This document shows, piece by piece, positions 32,735-43,438 of a stretch of DNA of 64,000 nucleotides. Source of the DNA: Neurospora tetraspora (lineage: Eukaryota; Ascomycota; Sordariomycetes; Sordariales; Sordariaceae); NCBI RefSeq assembly GCF_033439725.1, contig NW_026944388.1:3100001-3164000 (forward strand), given 5' to 3'. Within the stretch, counting starts at the first letter, position 1. Each line of letters begins with the position of its first letter. Position numbers and translations under genes: made by a program. The notes below the pieces were generated by a model. The model was not told the DNA's origin. It did not search any database and was given only the letters and a program-made list of their open reading frames with translations.

Positions 32735-33492
32735 CTAATAACAAGCCTCAACCCCAGTCCTGCTCCTCGTCAACATCAAGATCCCCACAATCACCCCATA
32801 AAGCCGCAAGACCTCACTAAAGATCAAGATCAACACCATGCCCGTATACAGCCTCGGCTGCTACGTGTTCGCCCTCACCCCAGCGTCTCCTACAATCCCG
32901 ATCGCAAAACCGGCTGCTAACCCTGTCAGTCCGACGGCGAGGCCGGCGCCCAGCTGCAGGAACGAGATGTAGAGCGGCAGGGGGTCGACCAGGGCGTTGG
33001 AGATCAAAATGGAGGTTACGAGGCTGTAGATGGAGAGGATTTGGGCCATGATTGTTGGGAGGCCTTTTGGGTTTTTTTTTGTTAGTTACCTAGACTGTGA
33101 TATTTTAGAGAAGAGAGGGCATGCTGTAAAGAGAAAGATGGAAAAGGGATTATACATGTTCTGTGGGACTTGTTCAGGTTTCAGGATGCCCGTGGAAAAG
33201 ATGGCTCCGGAAGATTTGGCTGTGCCGTAGGAGGCGCCGATGACGGCGAAGATGATGGCTATGGCGCAGCCGAGTGCGCCGAAGAAGGGCTAAACATGTT
33301 TGCATGGCGATTTGGGTGAGACTTTAAAATTATGTGTGAGGATGAAGTGGTTAGGGCTGGAATTGACGAACGGAGTAAACAGGACTATCATGGAAAGAAG
33401 CGTTTGTCAGTCGTAGTTGTAAAAAATCTGGTGGAAGAAAAGTAAAATATGGGATCATACCATATGTCCCGGTCAATATAGACTTTCTCCAT
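32735..33492 (-). pseudogene. Decayed V-ATPase proteolipid (subunit c, VMA3-like) gene
   Basis: Subunit c forms the rotor ring of the vacuolar proton pump. Remains: exon 33492..33461 (MEKVYIDRDI), a 13-nt exon 33384..33372 completing CPVYS, exon 33289..33156 (PFFGALGCAIAIIF, GASYGTAKS, PQN), and a last exon from about 33063 ([48 protein letters not shown]). Two defects are seen. No GT-AG choice between the last two exons keeps frame (exon 3 leaves 2 nt, exon 4 needs 1). A TAG at 32861-32863 stands where the family has Gln in QQPRLF. Beyond it the frame continues [22 protein letters not shown] and ends at 32735, with the proton-carrying Glu (32813-32815) kept. CAG to TAG is a CpA to TpA change, the type made by RIP. 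Confidence 0.82.
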
Positions 33493-34223
33493 TGTTGGAG
33501 CTCTTGTTGTCGTTCGTTGTCACGGTTCTGGTCAGTCTACCGGTCCTGTTCCGTTCTCCTGTGAGGCAGCTGTTGAAGTAAAACTCTTAAACATTTACGA
33601 CTCGGAAGAACAACCATAGGAGAATGAGACTTATTTGAACACATGAAGTAAGCTCTTGGCCCTTTCTACACTACCTAATGCCATTCTCGCAAAGAGCATA
33701 CGAGTCCAAGGCGCAGTAAGATGTTTAAATATCAGTGGTGAGCTTCCGATTGGCGAGGCCGGATCACTTGATGATGACTCAATCCCAAGCTCGGATTACA
33801 GACCGAAAAGCAACCACGTTAGAGCCAACAACCTGAAAACTCTCCAAGAAGTTTCAGTTGCGCCGGTCTATCGATTCCATGTACACTCTATCCAATATCC
33901 TTACCTAGGCAAACGCCAAGGTGTTGGATGACCTCAGCAAGATCGATGTAACCCATCTATGGTTCGCACGGACTGTATAGATGGTGAAGATTTGTATTGG
34001 CAAACGCGAGCGGACGTACTCTCAAGTGTTGGGTGGTTTTGAAGTTCTTCTGGTACCTTTTACCAGTCAGCTTGACCGAACCAATGCTCGAGACCTGAGC
34101 ACTCCAGCCCGTTGTTTCTCCCATCACGTATAGGACACGCCTCGTACGAACCAGCCAGTCTATTTTCCCTCTTCCCTTCTTGAGCCTTCGTGATTTATAT
34201 TATCCATATAACCCGTCCTTATT
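33493..34223. other. Intergenic
   Basis: Between the proteolipid relic and the 3' end of prephenate dehydratase. A TGACTCA lies at 33775-33781 but no gene start is near it. No gene supported. Confidence 0.5.
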
Positions 34224-35653
34224 CTACCTCCTCCTCTGATTCAACCAACTGCCCAACCACCTCCACCGTTCCGCCACACCCTCAACCCACTCCACATCCC
34301 CAACCAACCCACTCACCCTCCCCTCCGGATCATCCCACCGGTTCCCCTCAAACTCGACAAAGAAGAGATACTGAAACGGCGCAATCAGGCTCGGCAAGCT
34401 ATTGATGCTCGTCAAGTTCAACCCCCTCCGCTTGAAGCACCCAAGTACATCCGCCAGCGCTCCGGGCGTGTGATGCGGCACCGTGAACGAGACCATAGAC
34501 TTATACAAGCCCTTGTAAGCGCCTCCCTTTTCAGTATCATCATCCCTGCCGCCGTTGCTTCCGGAAACCGACGACGAAGGACGAGGCGACATCGACACGG
34601 GCGATCCACCCGAGGCCGAAGACACAGGCAGAGACTCGGCCCGGTCCGTGGTCCACGGCAATCCCTCGGGCAGCGAAACCTCCTGCTCGACGCCGTCGTC
34701 GCTGCGGCTGCTGCAGGGCCGTCTCCGCAGGACAAAGAAGCGGGTCGTGTTGTCCTCGCGGTCTTCGATGCAGCGCGCCAAGACGTCCAGGCCGGCCATC
34801 TCGCCGGCTACTTCGCTCGCTACCGCGGCGCTCGAGCCGGAGGCGTCGGCGGCGGCGAGCTCGGCGGCTTTGCTGGTGGAGGAGACTTCGATGGTCTCGA
34901 CGCCCTTGAGGTAGGTGGCGAAGAACTTGGCGGTTTGGCCGAAGGCTTGGGGGTGGGAGTAGACGCGCTTGACGTGGGAGAGGGAGGTTAGGGGGGTTGC
35001 CTTCGCGGTTTCGTCAACATTATAGGGTGGTGAGGGTGATGATGATGATGATGGCTTTCTCCGGCCTAGGAGAAAGTGGTGGACGTCGAGGTAGGCTTCG
35101 CCGCAGATGGTGATGTTGGGGTAGGTAGAGGCGCGGTCGGCGAGGCAGTCGAGGGTGAAGCTGACGGTGCCATGGGTTGAGTTCTCGAAGGGGGCCACGC
35201 CGAAGTCGACATTGGAGGCTTGGACTTCGTCGAAGACGTCTGAGGCAGGTGTTAGTGAAACTTCTTTTGTTTATTAGAAAATGTGAGTTTAACAAACCTC
35301 TGATCGTCGTTGTAGGGATGAGTTCCCATTCATCTTCATCGGGAAAAGCAGATTTTGTCGCCTATACGTTGCCACAACCCCAAGTCAATATCAGTCTTGG
35401 GAAGGATAAGTCCAGTAGCCATATCAAAGCCTTTGAGTGTTCCCTCAAGTTGGATAGTCTTAGTATCCGTTTTTCTCGAGCTCCCTTTCAAGTTGTCCCA
35501 AGCCCACTCAACCGTCCCTTCTGAGCCCATCTCACGCGGATCACATACCTGATGAGAGTATGAAGCGAAAGGCCCCAAGAAGGCAACTTTCCTCCTGTGA
35601 CTCCTTTCGCGAGTCCCTTCCGATGTCGGCGCAGTGGCCGTTGTTGAACTCAT
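34224..35653 (-). CDS. PHA2: Prephenate dehydratase
   Basis: Converts prephenate to phenylpyruvate in phenylalanine biosynthesis. Exons 35653..35549, 35361..35298 and 35239..34224, total 1185 bp, 394 aa. The substrate-binding part shows VAFLGPFASYSHQAT across the first joint, ELIPTTTIRDVFDEV across the second, and GVAPFENSTHGTV. The catalytic TRF motif appears as NTTRFFVL near residue 225. A disordered Ser/Pro/Gly insertion of about 50 residues separates it from the ACT regulatory domain (HHTPGALADVLGCFKRRGLNLTSINS), the site of feedback control by phenylalanine in the family. The 187-bp first intron and 58-bp second have GT-AG ends. A divergent neighbour is absent; about 1.4 kb of upstream DNA precedes it. 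Confidence 0.95.
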
Positions 35654-37022
35654 GTTTGCAGGCCGCTCACAACCGTACTGCCTACCCTCCTAATATGCTT
35701 TTGACAACACACGTACCCAGACCACCGCTCAACGAGGTTCTAGGTTGTCGCCGCTGGATGTTGTAAGTTCCTAAGTTTGGAAGAGTAAGTTCCTTGATTT
35801 GTGTATGAGTTGAGAGTAAAGGTGCCAGTGACCAATCATTCATAAAGCGCAGCGGAGCACTTGGAGACCCATGTGCGTGGTACCCGACGCAGTAGACAGA
35901 TTTTGGAGAATGAAGTAATTCTGAAGTCCCGGCGTACTATTTATTGTATCCTTGCCCCGAGCAACAAGCCGCTCTATTTCATGACCTTCCAACTCAGGCC
36001 CACCGGCCGTCCTGAGTTGTCTTGATGCCTGGTTTCGGCCGGCCACACGGGGTTTTGCCCCTCAAAGGTCCGACCGCCGGGCCCCGCTCCGGCGCCGATC
36101 ACCGGCTTCAGATTGCCCATACCTCATCAAAGTCGCGTTTCCGTGACAGCCCCACAATGAATGAGTGATGACATTGTGATCCCCGAGGACTGCATGGTCC
36201 CTGCTTTTGAAGCCTAGATTCTACGCTGAATAGTACAGCAGGAGGGTTCATCTGACTTATTGATCTTCAGGGCACGGGCACCATTTGAGAGTGCTAAGAA
36301 TGTAATGGTCACCCTTGAGACGGGTTGTCAAGAACAATCCAGACCAAGAGCCATCAAGATCTAACAACAAAAACAGAATGAACGTGGGATTCGGTCCTCG
36401 GCTACCGCGTACTAAGCCATATTTAAACCATATCTCATAACGACCCGTTTGATTTTTCCACCCGAAATTCCATAACCCAATTTTTAATGAACCGAAAGCA
36501 TAAAAGAGTGTCCATAAAGACAGACGCTGTCAGTCCCCGGAATAAAAGCAAATCCATTCCTCCTGGTTCCGCGCTAGACATTCAATCCTTGCCATCTTCC
36601 AACTTGAGGTATTGCTTTGCGTCTAGCTAAGAGATTTTTGATGAATCATTCGTTGGTCTTGGTCAGACCTACGAAGAATCAACCCTGGATCCCATTTGTG
36701 GAACTTCCGCTTCGGTCATAGGCAATTTGGTTCTGTTGCGGCGGTTAGCGAGTGGTCAGAGGTCGACCAAACAAGAAAACGCCATACCTTAGATTCCATT
36801 AAATCAAACTCAAGAAGCCGTCATCATAGAGCGAAGCGGGCTCGGGCGGGACACCTGGTGGTCACCCGGCTGACGAGGGCTTGCGCCGGAGCGAGCTGCG
36901 GACACTTTGTCCGAGCTGGTTGGCTTGAGGAGCGGCGCTGAATCAGCTTTAGGTGTCGTCGTCGGCTCGGACGGGATAGCTTGAGTTCCGGGTCCCTCGT
37001 TGTCGGCGAGGGATTCAACTTG
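35654..37022. other. Intergenic
   Basis: 1.4 kb between prephenate dehydratase (5' side) and eRF1 (3' side). AT-rich at 36400-36600. No gene supported. Confidence 0.5.
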
Positions 37023-38645
37023 TCAATCGTCGTAGTACTCATCGTCGTCGCTGACGTCAGCTAGCTGCTCGAAGTTGACCTTGTAACGGAGGATACCGCC
37101 GATACCACCGAAGCCCTTGACGAACTGGTTGCCCTCGGTAGAACGATCAGAGACGAATTCGAGCGTGGCACCGAAATCCTTGTAGTGCTCCGCAATCCAC
37201 TCAAGGAAAGACTCCTGGGAGACCACCTCCATCTCCTGGCCTGTCTCCTTGTCCATGAACTTGTCGCGGCTGGCCTGCTCTTGTGCCTTGGTAGTATGCA
37301 AGATAACTTCGGATCCGTTGCTATCCTTGAGAACCCAACGGTTGACCTCGAGGTTCTCGAAGACGATAAGGGTCTCGACGGCACCGAGCTCCAAAGCCTT
37401 GAGGGTATCCTCAATACCGTAGCAGATGCGACCGGTATCCTGGCTGATCTCCTCGAAGTACTTGCCAATGAGCTTCTTCTCCTGGATGAACTTGACGTTT
37501 CCGAGGGTCTCGGAGGACAGCTCGATGGCCTGGTTGAAACCGTTTTCACCACCGTACGAGACATCGACAACCTTGACGACCTTGGTCTGGAGACGGGGAT
37601 CGAACAAGTCGGAGGCGTTCAGGTCGTTCTTGAAATCGGCGGAACCAGCCAGAACGAGACCGGCAACGTTGGGCCTGTCGTTGGTGATGAAGCACTGAAC
37701 AGCCAATTCGGCGACCTTGCGGACGTAATTGTGACGCTTTTCCTCACGGAGACGGGCGAAACGCAGGGCGGACTGACCACCACGACCGTGCTTCTTGGGA
37801 AGATCGACGGAGAACTTGTGGACAATGTCGCGAGTGTTTCCACTCAGAGTACCGAACAGGGCACCGTTGCCATCCATGATGATGAAACCGAACTTCTGGT
37901 CGGAGTCGAGAAGCTCGGCGAGAGCCTCGGTGTGGAACTTGTTGTCGCAAAGGTAGAGGGAGGTGTTGATGGGCTTGAAGGGCTCGAAATCGATGTTGAC
38001 CTTTCTTTCCTTGCCTTCGGAGGTCAAGATTTCACCGCAGTACACGACGAGACCATTAGGCGGCACCTTGTTGTACAGCTTGAGCCTTTGCTGGGTCGAG
38101 GTAATGGCCGAAAGGACGGACTGACGGTTGACACGCGACTTAATGTTGGAGGCAGTACCCTATAATAACAGGTCAGACACAACTGTCTGGCACGAGGAGG
38201 TGTCGAGGTTGAAAAGAAGCATGGTGACGCACATATTCTTCAGCCAACATCTTTGCGGCTCTGGAGATCTGATCCTTGGGGGCTGAAGACGACGAATAGT
38301 CAGCATCACTCTGGACATTGGGCCATGGTGCAGCAGAGTAAGGACTACTGCCAAGGATCTCGCCATGCGATCAAGGGAGGGTAGACGGCGGTGACAATGC
38401 CATGGTAGGGTAGAGACAAACGTACGGATGATGAGCGAGATCATGGAGGTACCGTTGCCACGGGCGGCCTCAAGACGCTTGATAAGCTTCTTGACCTTCC
38501 ATATCTCGATCTATGGGAGGACAATGACATCTCGTCAGCATGCGAACATCACGTCGGGAGCTCTGTTTTTTTTTTGCGCGCGCAGTCGGGAGAGCGATGA
38601 TGAACCACTCACGTTCTTCTCGGCCTCGTTGGCGTTGGGATCCAT
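37023..38645 (-). CDS. SUP45: Eukaryotic translation termination factor eRF1
   Basis: Recognises all three stop codons and triggers peptide release. Exons 38645..38613, 38510..38426, 38282..38233 and 38159..37023, total 1305 bp, 434 aa. The N domain has TASNIKS (after the fourth-exon joint) and YLCDNKF, both needed for stop-codon decoding. The GGQ loop ([13 protein letters not shown]) contacts the peptidyl-transferase centre. The C domain ([23 protein letters not shown]) binds eRF3, and the acidic tail [11 protein letters not shown] is typical. The length equals that of other eRF1 proteins. All introns are GT-AG. It diverges from the small acidic protein at 39637. Confidence 0.98.
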
Positions 38646-39636
38646 CTTGGCAGTTTGGGGGTGGTGAAGAAGAAGAGGAGGTGGACTGGATCGAGCTGCT
38701 GCTGGCGCCCTGAAGTTAAGTTGGTGCAGCGAGCGAGGTTTGCGTCCTTTGGGTTGGATCTGCTTTCAACGGCGGCGAGCAGGGCAGGACGGCAAAGTGG
38801 GCAGGTTGGGGTTGTTCTTTTTCTTTTTGCCCACTAATTCAGCTACATATGGGTCCCGAGGTCCAGAGGGGTTTCCGCTGCCCTGTCTGGTGTCTGTCAG
38901 CCCGTGGGAATGTCCTTCCCTTCTCTTTTTATCCCTAACAAGTGGGGCAAAAGGCGAGTCATCATTGGCCGCATTGACGAGGCCTTGGCAACCCTTCACA
39001 CGGCCCTTCTCGCCTGACCTTCGTCCTCCAGGCAGTCTCCAGCTTGCTTCTCACCAACACCGCATCAACTTGGCACGACTCCAGGCTGTGGCGTTTGACC
39101 CGTCCAGCACACCGGGCCCCACCTTTCCTTCCCGTTTCAGACTGAACTTACAAGAAATTGCCTTGTATCAGCCTACGATTGTCTCGAGGATTGTCATCGC
39201 AAAGGGAACAAAGATGGCAATCTCGAGGCAATTTCAATACGTAGAAGCGGTCTGGCCGTGTTAGTCAACCACCCAGGCACTCGATAGGATGTGTCATGCC
39301 GTTCAAAGACCTTTTGATGTATGGGCCTTGATGTTACTGCCTTCATACTGTCGGGTGCCTTCAAGGTCGTGACCGATATTTTCTGGAGAAGGACTGTCAT
39401 GGCTGTCTGCTCCTTGCCTGCCCGTTCGGCCCTACGTAGCGGCTACGTACCGCTCCAGTGGACTGCGCCAACCCCGGAAGGTACCTGAAGCTATGATGCA
39501 TTGCATTATCGATTGACCTCCATGTTCGCTATCTCCCGTTCGCGCGCAACCTCAAATTGAAGTCCTCAACTCGTTCCGTAAACAAACGACCCCGAGACCG
39601 AAGACAGTAAACACATTGGGCGCAACACTTGCAACC
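38646..39636. promoter_or_regulatory. Divergent promoter region of eRF1 and the acidic protein gene
   Basis: About 1 kb. It carries TACGTAGCGGCTACGTACCG around 39433-39452, with TACGTACCGCT (39444-39454) shared with the RPF1/GlyRS promoter. No coding sequence supported. Confidence 0.5.
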
Positions 39637-40336
39637 ATGGATTCCGACATTCCCATCCAGATCGCCGAGACTATCCAAACAGCGCACATCAAGCGCGAGC
39701 CCTCCCCTTCGCACGACATCAACCCCTCTACCGCCGCCTCCAAGCGCGAGCCCGCGTCCCTCCAGACCCAGACCAGTCACAGTCAACATCATAACTCACT
39801 AATACCCGACGACGGGATCGACGAGGACGATGACGAGGATGAATACGCACAGTCGGAAACAGAAACGGACGAGGAGAGCGACTACAACGTGGTCAAGTCC
39901 CGGCCCCGGCGCAACATCCACCAACTACCCCCGATCCCGGACCTGCGGTACGAGCAGAGCTACCTGCACAGTATACGTAATGCAGATACGTGGTGGAAGG
40001 TGGTGTTGATTACGGCGAGGGATCAGGCATGTTGATTACCTACACTACCGACACTACCTTTCTACCTTCCATTCCTTGCTGGCTACTTGGAACTTCCATC
40101 CCCAACCAAAGAAAGAAACCCCCATCAACTAACACACAACCCCCCCAACACAGGTCATGATGCCCCTAGTCCAAGGTCTCCTCTACAACATCCTAGTCTG
40201 CGGCTGGCAGTCCTGGAACCGAAACGCCCAGATCCACGGCTCCTCGATCGGAGCCCGGGTACGGCGCTGGTGGTACGGGGTCAACAGCTGGGAGATTCCC
40301 CCTGCTCCCGGTCCCTCTCCTTCTGTTAAGCGATAA
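39637..40336 (+). CDS. Small acidic fungal protein, possibly DUF1770 family
   Basis: Exons 39637..40026 and 40154..40336, 190 aa. The N-terminus MDSDIPIQIAETIQTAHIKR and the block HQLPPIPDLRYEQSYLHSI resemble a fungal family of unknown function that I believe is DUF1770; this name is from memory. The middle is acidic (DEDDDEDEYAQSETETDEES). The second exon reads VMMPLVQGLLYN, WNRNAQ and GARVRRWWYGVNSWE, aromatic and amphipathic, perhaps membrane-associated. The joint requires a GC donor (CAG/GCATGT) and a normal CACAG acceptor; the nearest GT donor would shift exon 2 into a Pro/Ser/Arg-rich frame without such pattern. Function unknown. Confidence 0.75.
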
Positions 40337-41206
40337 GCCATGACACATGATTCTGGACCCATTCTTATACTTTTTTTTCTTCTCGTTCGTCGGAAACCAT
40401 ATAGGTCGCAAAATGTACGCATCTTTCAGACTCGCCGGTCCAGCAGCTGGAATCTTAAAGGCAACTTCGGCGGAGGCGGTGGCTACGGAGGAAAGGAGGG
40501 GAGGAAGATGGTGGAGGCGTTCAACCAGAACTTTCAGAGGGAGTGTGGTTTCGCTTGAGTGGACGGCAAGACGGATGGATGTGGGAAAGGGGATGAAGGA
40601 TGGATGGTCTTTACCTTGCTGCATTGCATGGTGTTGCGGATGGCATCGAGAGGAATATTATAACTTGAGCGTTCATGACAAGTTGGGAAGATTGGTGTTG
40701 TCAACCAGCCAACACATATCCGACTGGTTATATGCCCGTTGGGTAAGAGACTGTCACATGCTGTGCACACTCGTTACTCAAGTGAACTCAAGGATTAAGA
40801 TGCTATCATAACACACATATTTGCCGGTCTAATCGCCTCGCCCCCGTTCCGTGGTAGACGCTTCATTCTTACTCCTTCCCCTCTGAAGCTCCTCTTCGAG
40901 CTTCCGCTTAAGATGTCAGTTCCGTTCGCTTCAAGGTAACGAAAAACTGAGGACTATCACCCATAACTCAGCCTCCTGATCCCTTGTCTTTTTTTCTCTA
41001 GTCGCAAATCATACCGCGATCTTAGTCGACATAAAATAGTTTCGTGCATCGCAATACCCCCTAACCATGTTTTGTACACCCCGAACTCCCTACTTCACCC
41101 GTGACTGACTGAATCCCAACAAAACCTAACAATAGAAAGGAAAAGAAAACTGAGCCGTGGCTACCCATACTAACAGAGAATGCTCTGACACTCGTCAACG
41201 GCCCAC
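40337..41206. other. Convergent 3' intergenic region
   Basis: Between the acidic protein gene (plus) and the WHIM-like gene (minus). ORFs on both strands (for example 40347-40811) are without motifs. No gene supported. Confidence 0.5.
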
Positions 41207-43438
41207 CTAGAGGCCAACAAGCTTCTGAGGTTGAGGCTTCTCAGGGCTCCTGATAGGCAAACCCTGCTGTCCTCCGGGCGGTCCCAGTCCCGGGGGCGGC
41301 GACAAGAGGCGTTTGATACCATCACCACCCTTCTCAACAAGGGGCTCGGCCGTTGCTTTCTTTAGCGGAATCGCAATGATCTCGTCCTTGACTTCTGACT
41401 CATCCGCGTCCGCCATAGGGACGTCGTTCTCCTTGCCATCACCGACCGACTGACCACGAGACTGCGCGGGAGTCGACTCCTCGCTCACCACAATATTCCG
41501 GTGTGCCGTCCAAGGGTGTTTGTGAGTAATCGTTGGCGAGAGGGGTGGCCCATCAACTTTGGTGACTTTGGCATTCTCATCAAAGCCAACGCGAATGGGG
41601 AACTTGAACACGAGGCTGTTGTCGTGATCATCGTCATCCTTGGCGTCGCCACCATCATCGAGATCGTCCTCGTCCGCCATGTCTGCATCTTCCTCATACT
41701 CCTCTTCGTCTTCTTCGTCCTCCTCCTCGTCGTCGGCGGCCGGGACATGCTCGTCTTCCTCGTCGTCGCCAAAGTCCGGTTCTTCACTGGCCTCGTCCTC
41801 TTCATCGGAATCGTAGTCATCGTCTTTGCTGCGCTTCTTCTTTCCGGTGGTGGCGGCGGCAGAGCTCCATCCGTTCATGCTGTGATGTACGGCGGCTGAT
41901 CGTCTCGGGCGGCCTGTGGGTCCAACTGTGAGCTCTACTTGGTCTCCTTTCTTCGCGTCAGCGACGCCTCCCGTCATCTCGACATCCTCGTCGCCTTGGG
42001 CACTCGCAGGATTGCTGGCCGTCGTCTCGAACCGGGTGGGTGCTCTTACTTGCCGCCCGCTGGCGGTGGTGATGGGGCCGGCGAGCTCGGCGGGGGTGTG
42101 GTTCCTGGTGTTCCTGGTGGACCGCCGGGTCGCGGTCGAGTCCGTGTAGAAGTCGTCCTCATCGTCCGAGAACGTGTACTTCATGCGCTTGCCGCGAGTG
42201 CGGCCCTCGTACAGCGAAAGACCGGGCTCCGGCCGCTTGAACTGCTCCTTGCGCATGATCCGGTACTCTCTCCGCCTGCGCTTCTCCTCGGTGGCTTCGA
42301 ATCGCGGAATGCTGTTGGCGATCCTCTTGGCCAGGGCTCGGGCCTTGGGTCCTCCGTCGTTCTTTTCCAGCTTCTCGGCGAGTAGCTTGAGCTCTTCAAT
42401 GTTACCGGCAACACTCCACCATGTTCGCGTGTGTCCTGCGGGATTGCTCTCCCTGTATACTCGAAAATGCGTGTCGTCGTTTCCTTCGATCAGGTAGTAT
42501 CTCCGCTTATCGCCGTCGGTTCCCCAAGGTTGAACGCTGAGGCCGACATTCAAATCGTCTTCGTGGCGGGTCCTGTAGTTTTTGTTGATCATGGTCTTGA
42601 CGACCTCGGAGGACGCAAGGGACCAATGGATCAGTGTGCGCAGGAGAGCAAGCTGGAGGTCAGTCACGGATTAGCCTTTCTTTTCCTTGTACATTTCTGG
42701 AGACTTTGAGTGCGGTGAGGAATGGCGTACCCGTTGTACTGGGGTCATGGAGGCAAAGGTGGCACCTCCAGCAAGAGGGTTCTGACCCTCCCACTCCTTT
42801 GCCCATTGATTCTTGTGCGTCTGAATAGCTTCTTCGAGGGCGCGCCCATAATGACCGGCTCTGTATTGGGTTCGTGGATTAGCAAGAGTGGACGAAATGT
42901 GTTGGGGGCTGCTGTAGGCGGGGCAATACGCACTTGACATCCTGCTTGCGGTTAAGCAGAAGGCCAAGCACCGCGCAGAGAAAGTTTTCGACGCGCTCGC
43001 CTGGGATAGTCTCGACCACGTCACGCTCCAACTCTTGGGGTCCGAAATTGGCCAAACTTTTCGGAAACGCTTCGGTGAAACGGGCACGAAACATAACAAT
43101 GAACTAGATTAACCCATGTTAGCAACCGATGGCGTCACATGCAATGGCACGCGCGACGGTTCGTGCTATGTCGCCCTTTGAACGCGACAAAACGCGCAAT
43201 CACGTACAGCAATATCAGGATTGTCGGCTAGAACATATTCATGAGGAGGGGACGGCTCTCTCTTGCGTCGCGGCGGCGTTGTCTCCCTGGGTGGATTCAA
43301 GGCCGGGTTTTTGTCGACTTTGTGGAAGAATTTCAGGATGCCTTGATGGCGTTCCACTTGGACGTCGGCTTCATCATCGGTCGGAGGCGCCGATAGCGAT
43401 GAGATGGACGAAAGATCGGAGGAGTCGTCGTCGGCCAT
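41207..43438 (-). CDS. WHIM/DDT-like chromatin protein (ISWI-partner type)
   Basis: Exons 43438..43208, 43103..42934, 42860..42731 and 42652..41207, total 1977 bp, 658 aa. A Ser/Asp-rich start is followed by IAFIVMFRARFTEAFP, GPQELERDVV and VENFLCAVLGLLLNRK, which resemble a DDT-type helical module. The WHIM-like part has LALLRTLIHWSLASSEVV, then QPWGTDGDKRRYYLIEGNDDTHFRVYRE and TWWSVAGNIEELK, a pattern of ISWI regulatory subunits. The second half is disordered, with long Asp/Glu runs (about residues 420-470) and an RGKR-type basic patch. A role as an ISWI-associated nucleosome-spacing factor is inferred from the fold family only. The ATG gives MADDDSSDLSS. Confidence 0.8.

Noticed and set aside
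32735-33492. Calling a working V-ATPase subunit c gene
   Set aside because: No splice choice restores the frame and a TAG lies inside the conserved region; a 21-bp intron would be needed to skip it.
37185-38165. 326-codon plus-strand ORF opposite eRF1
   Set aside because: Codon-bias shadow of eRF1.
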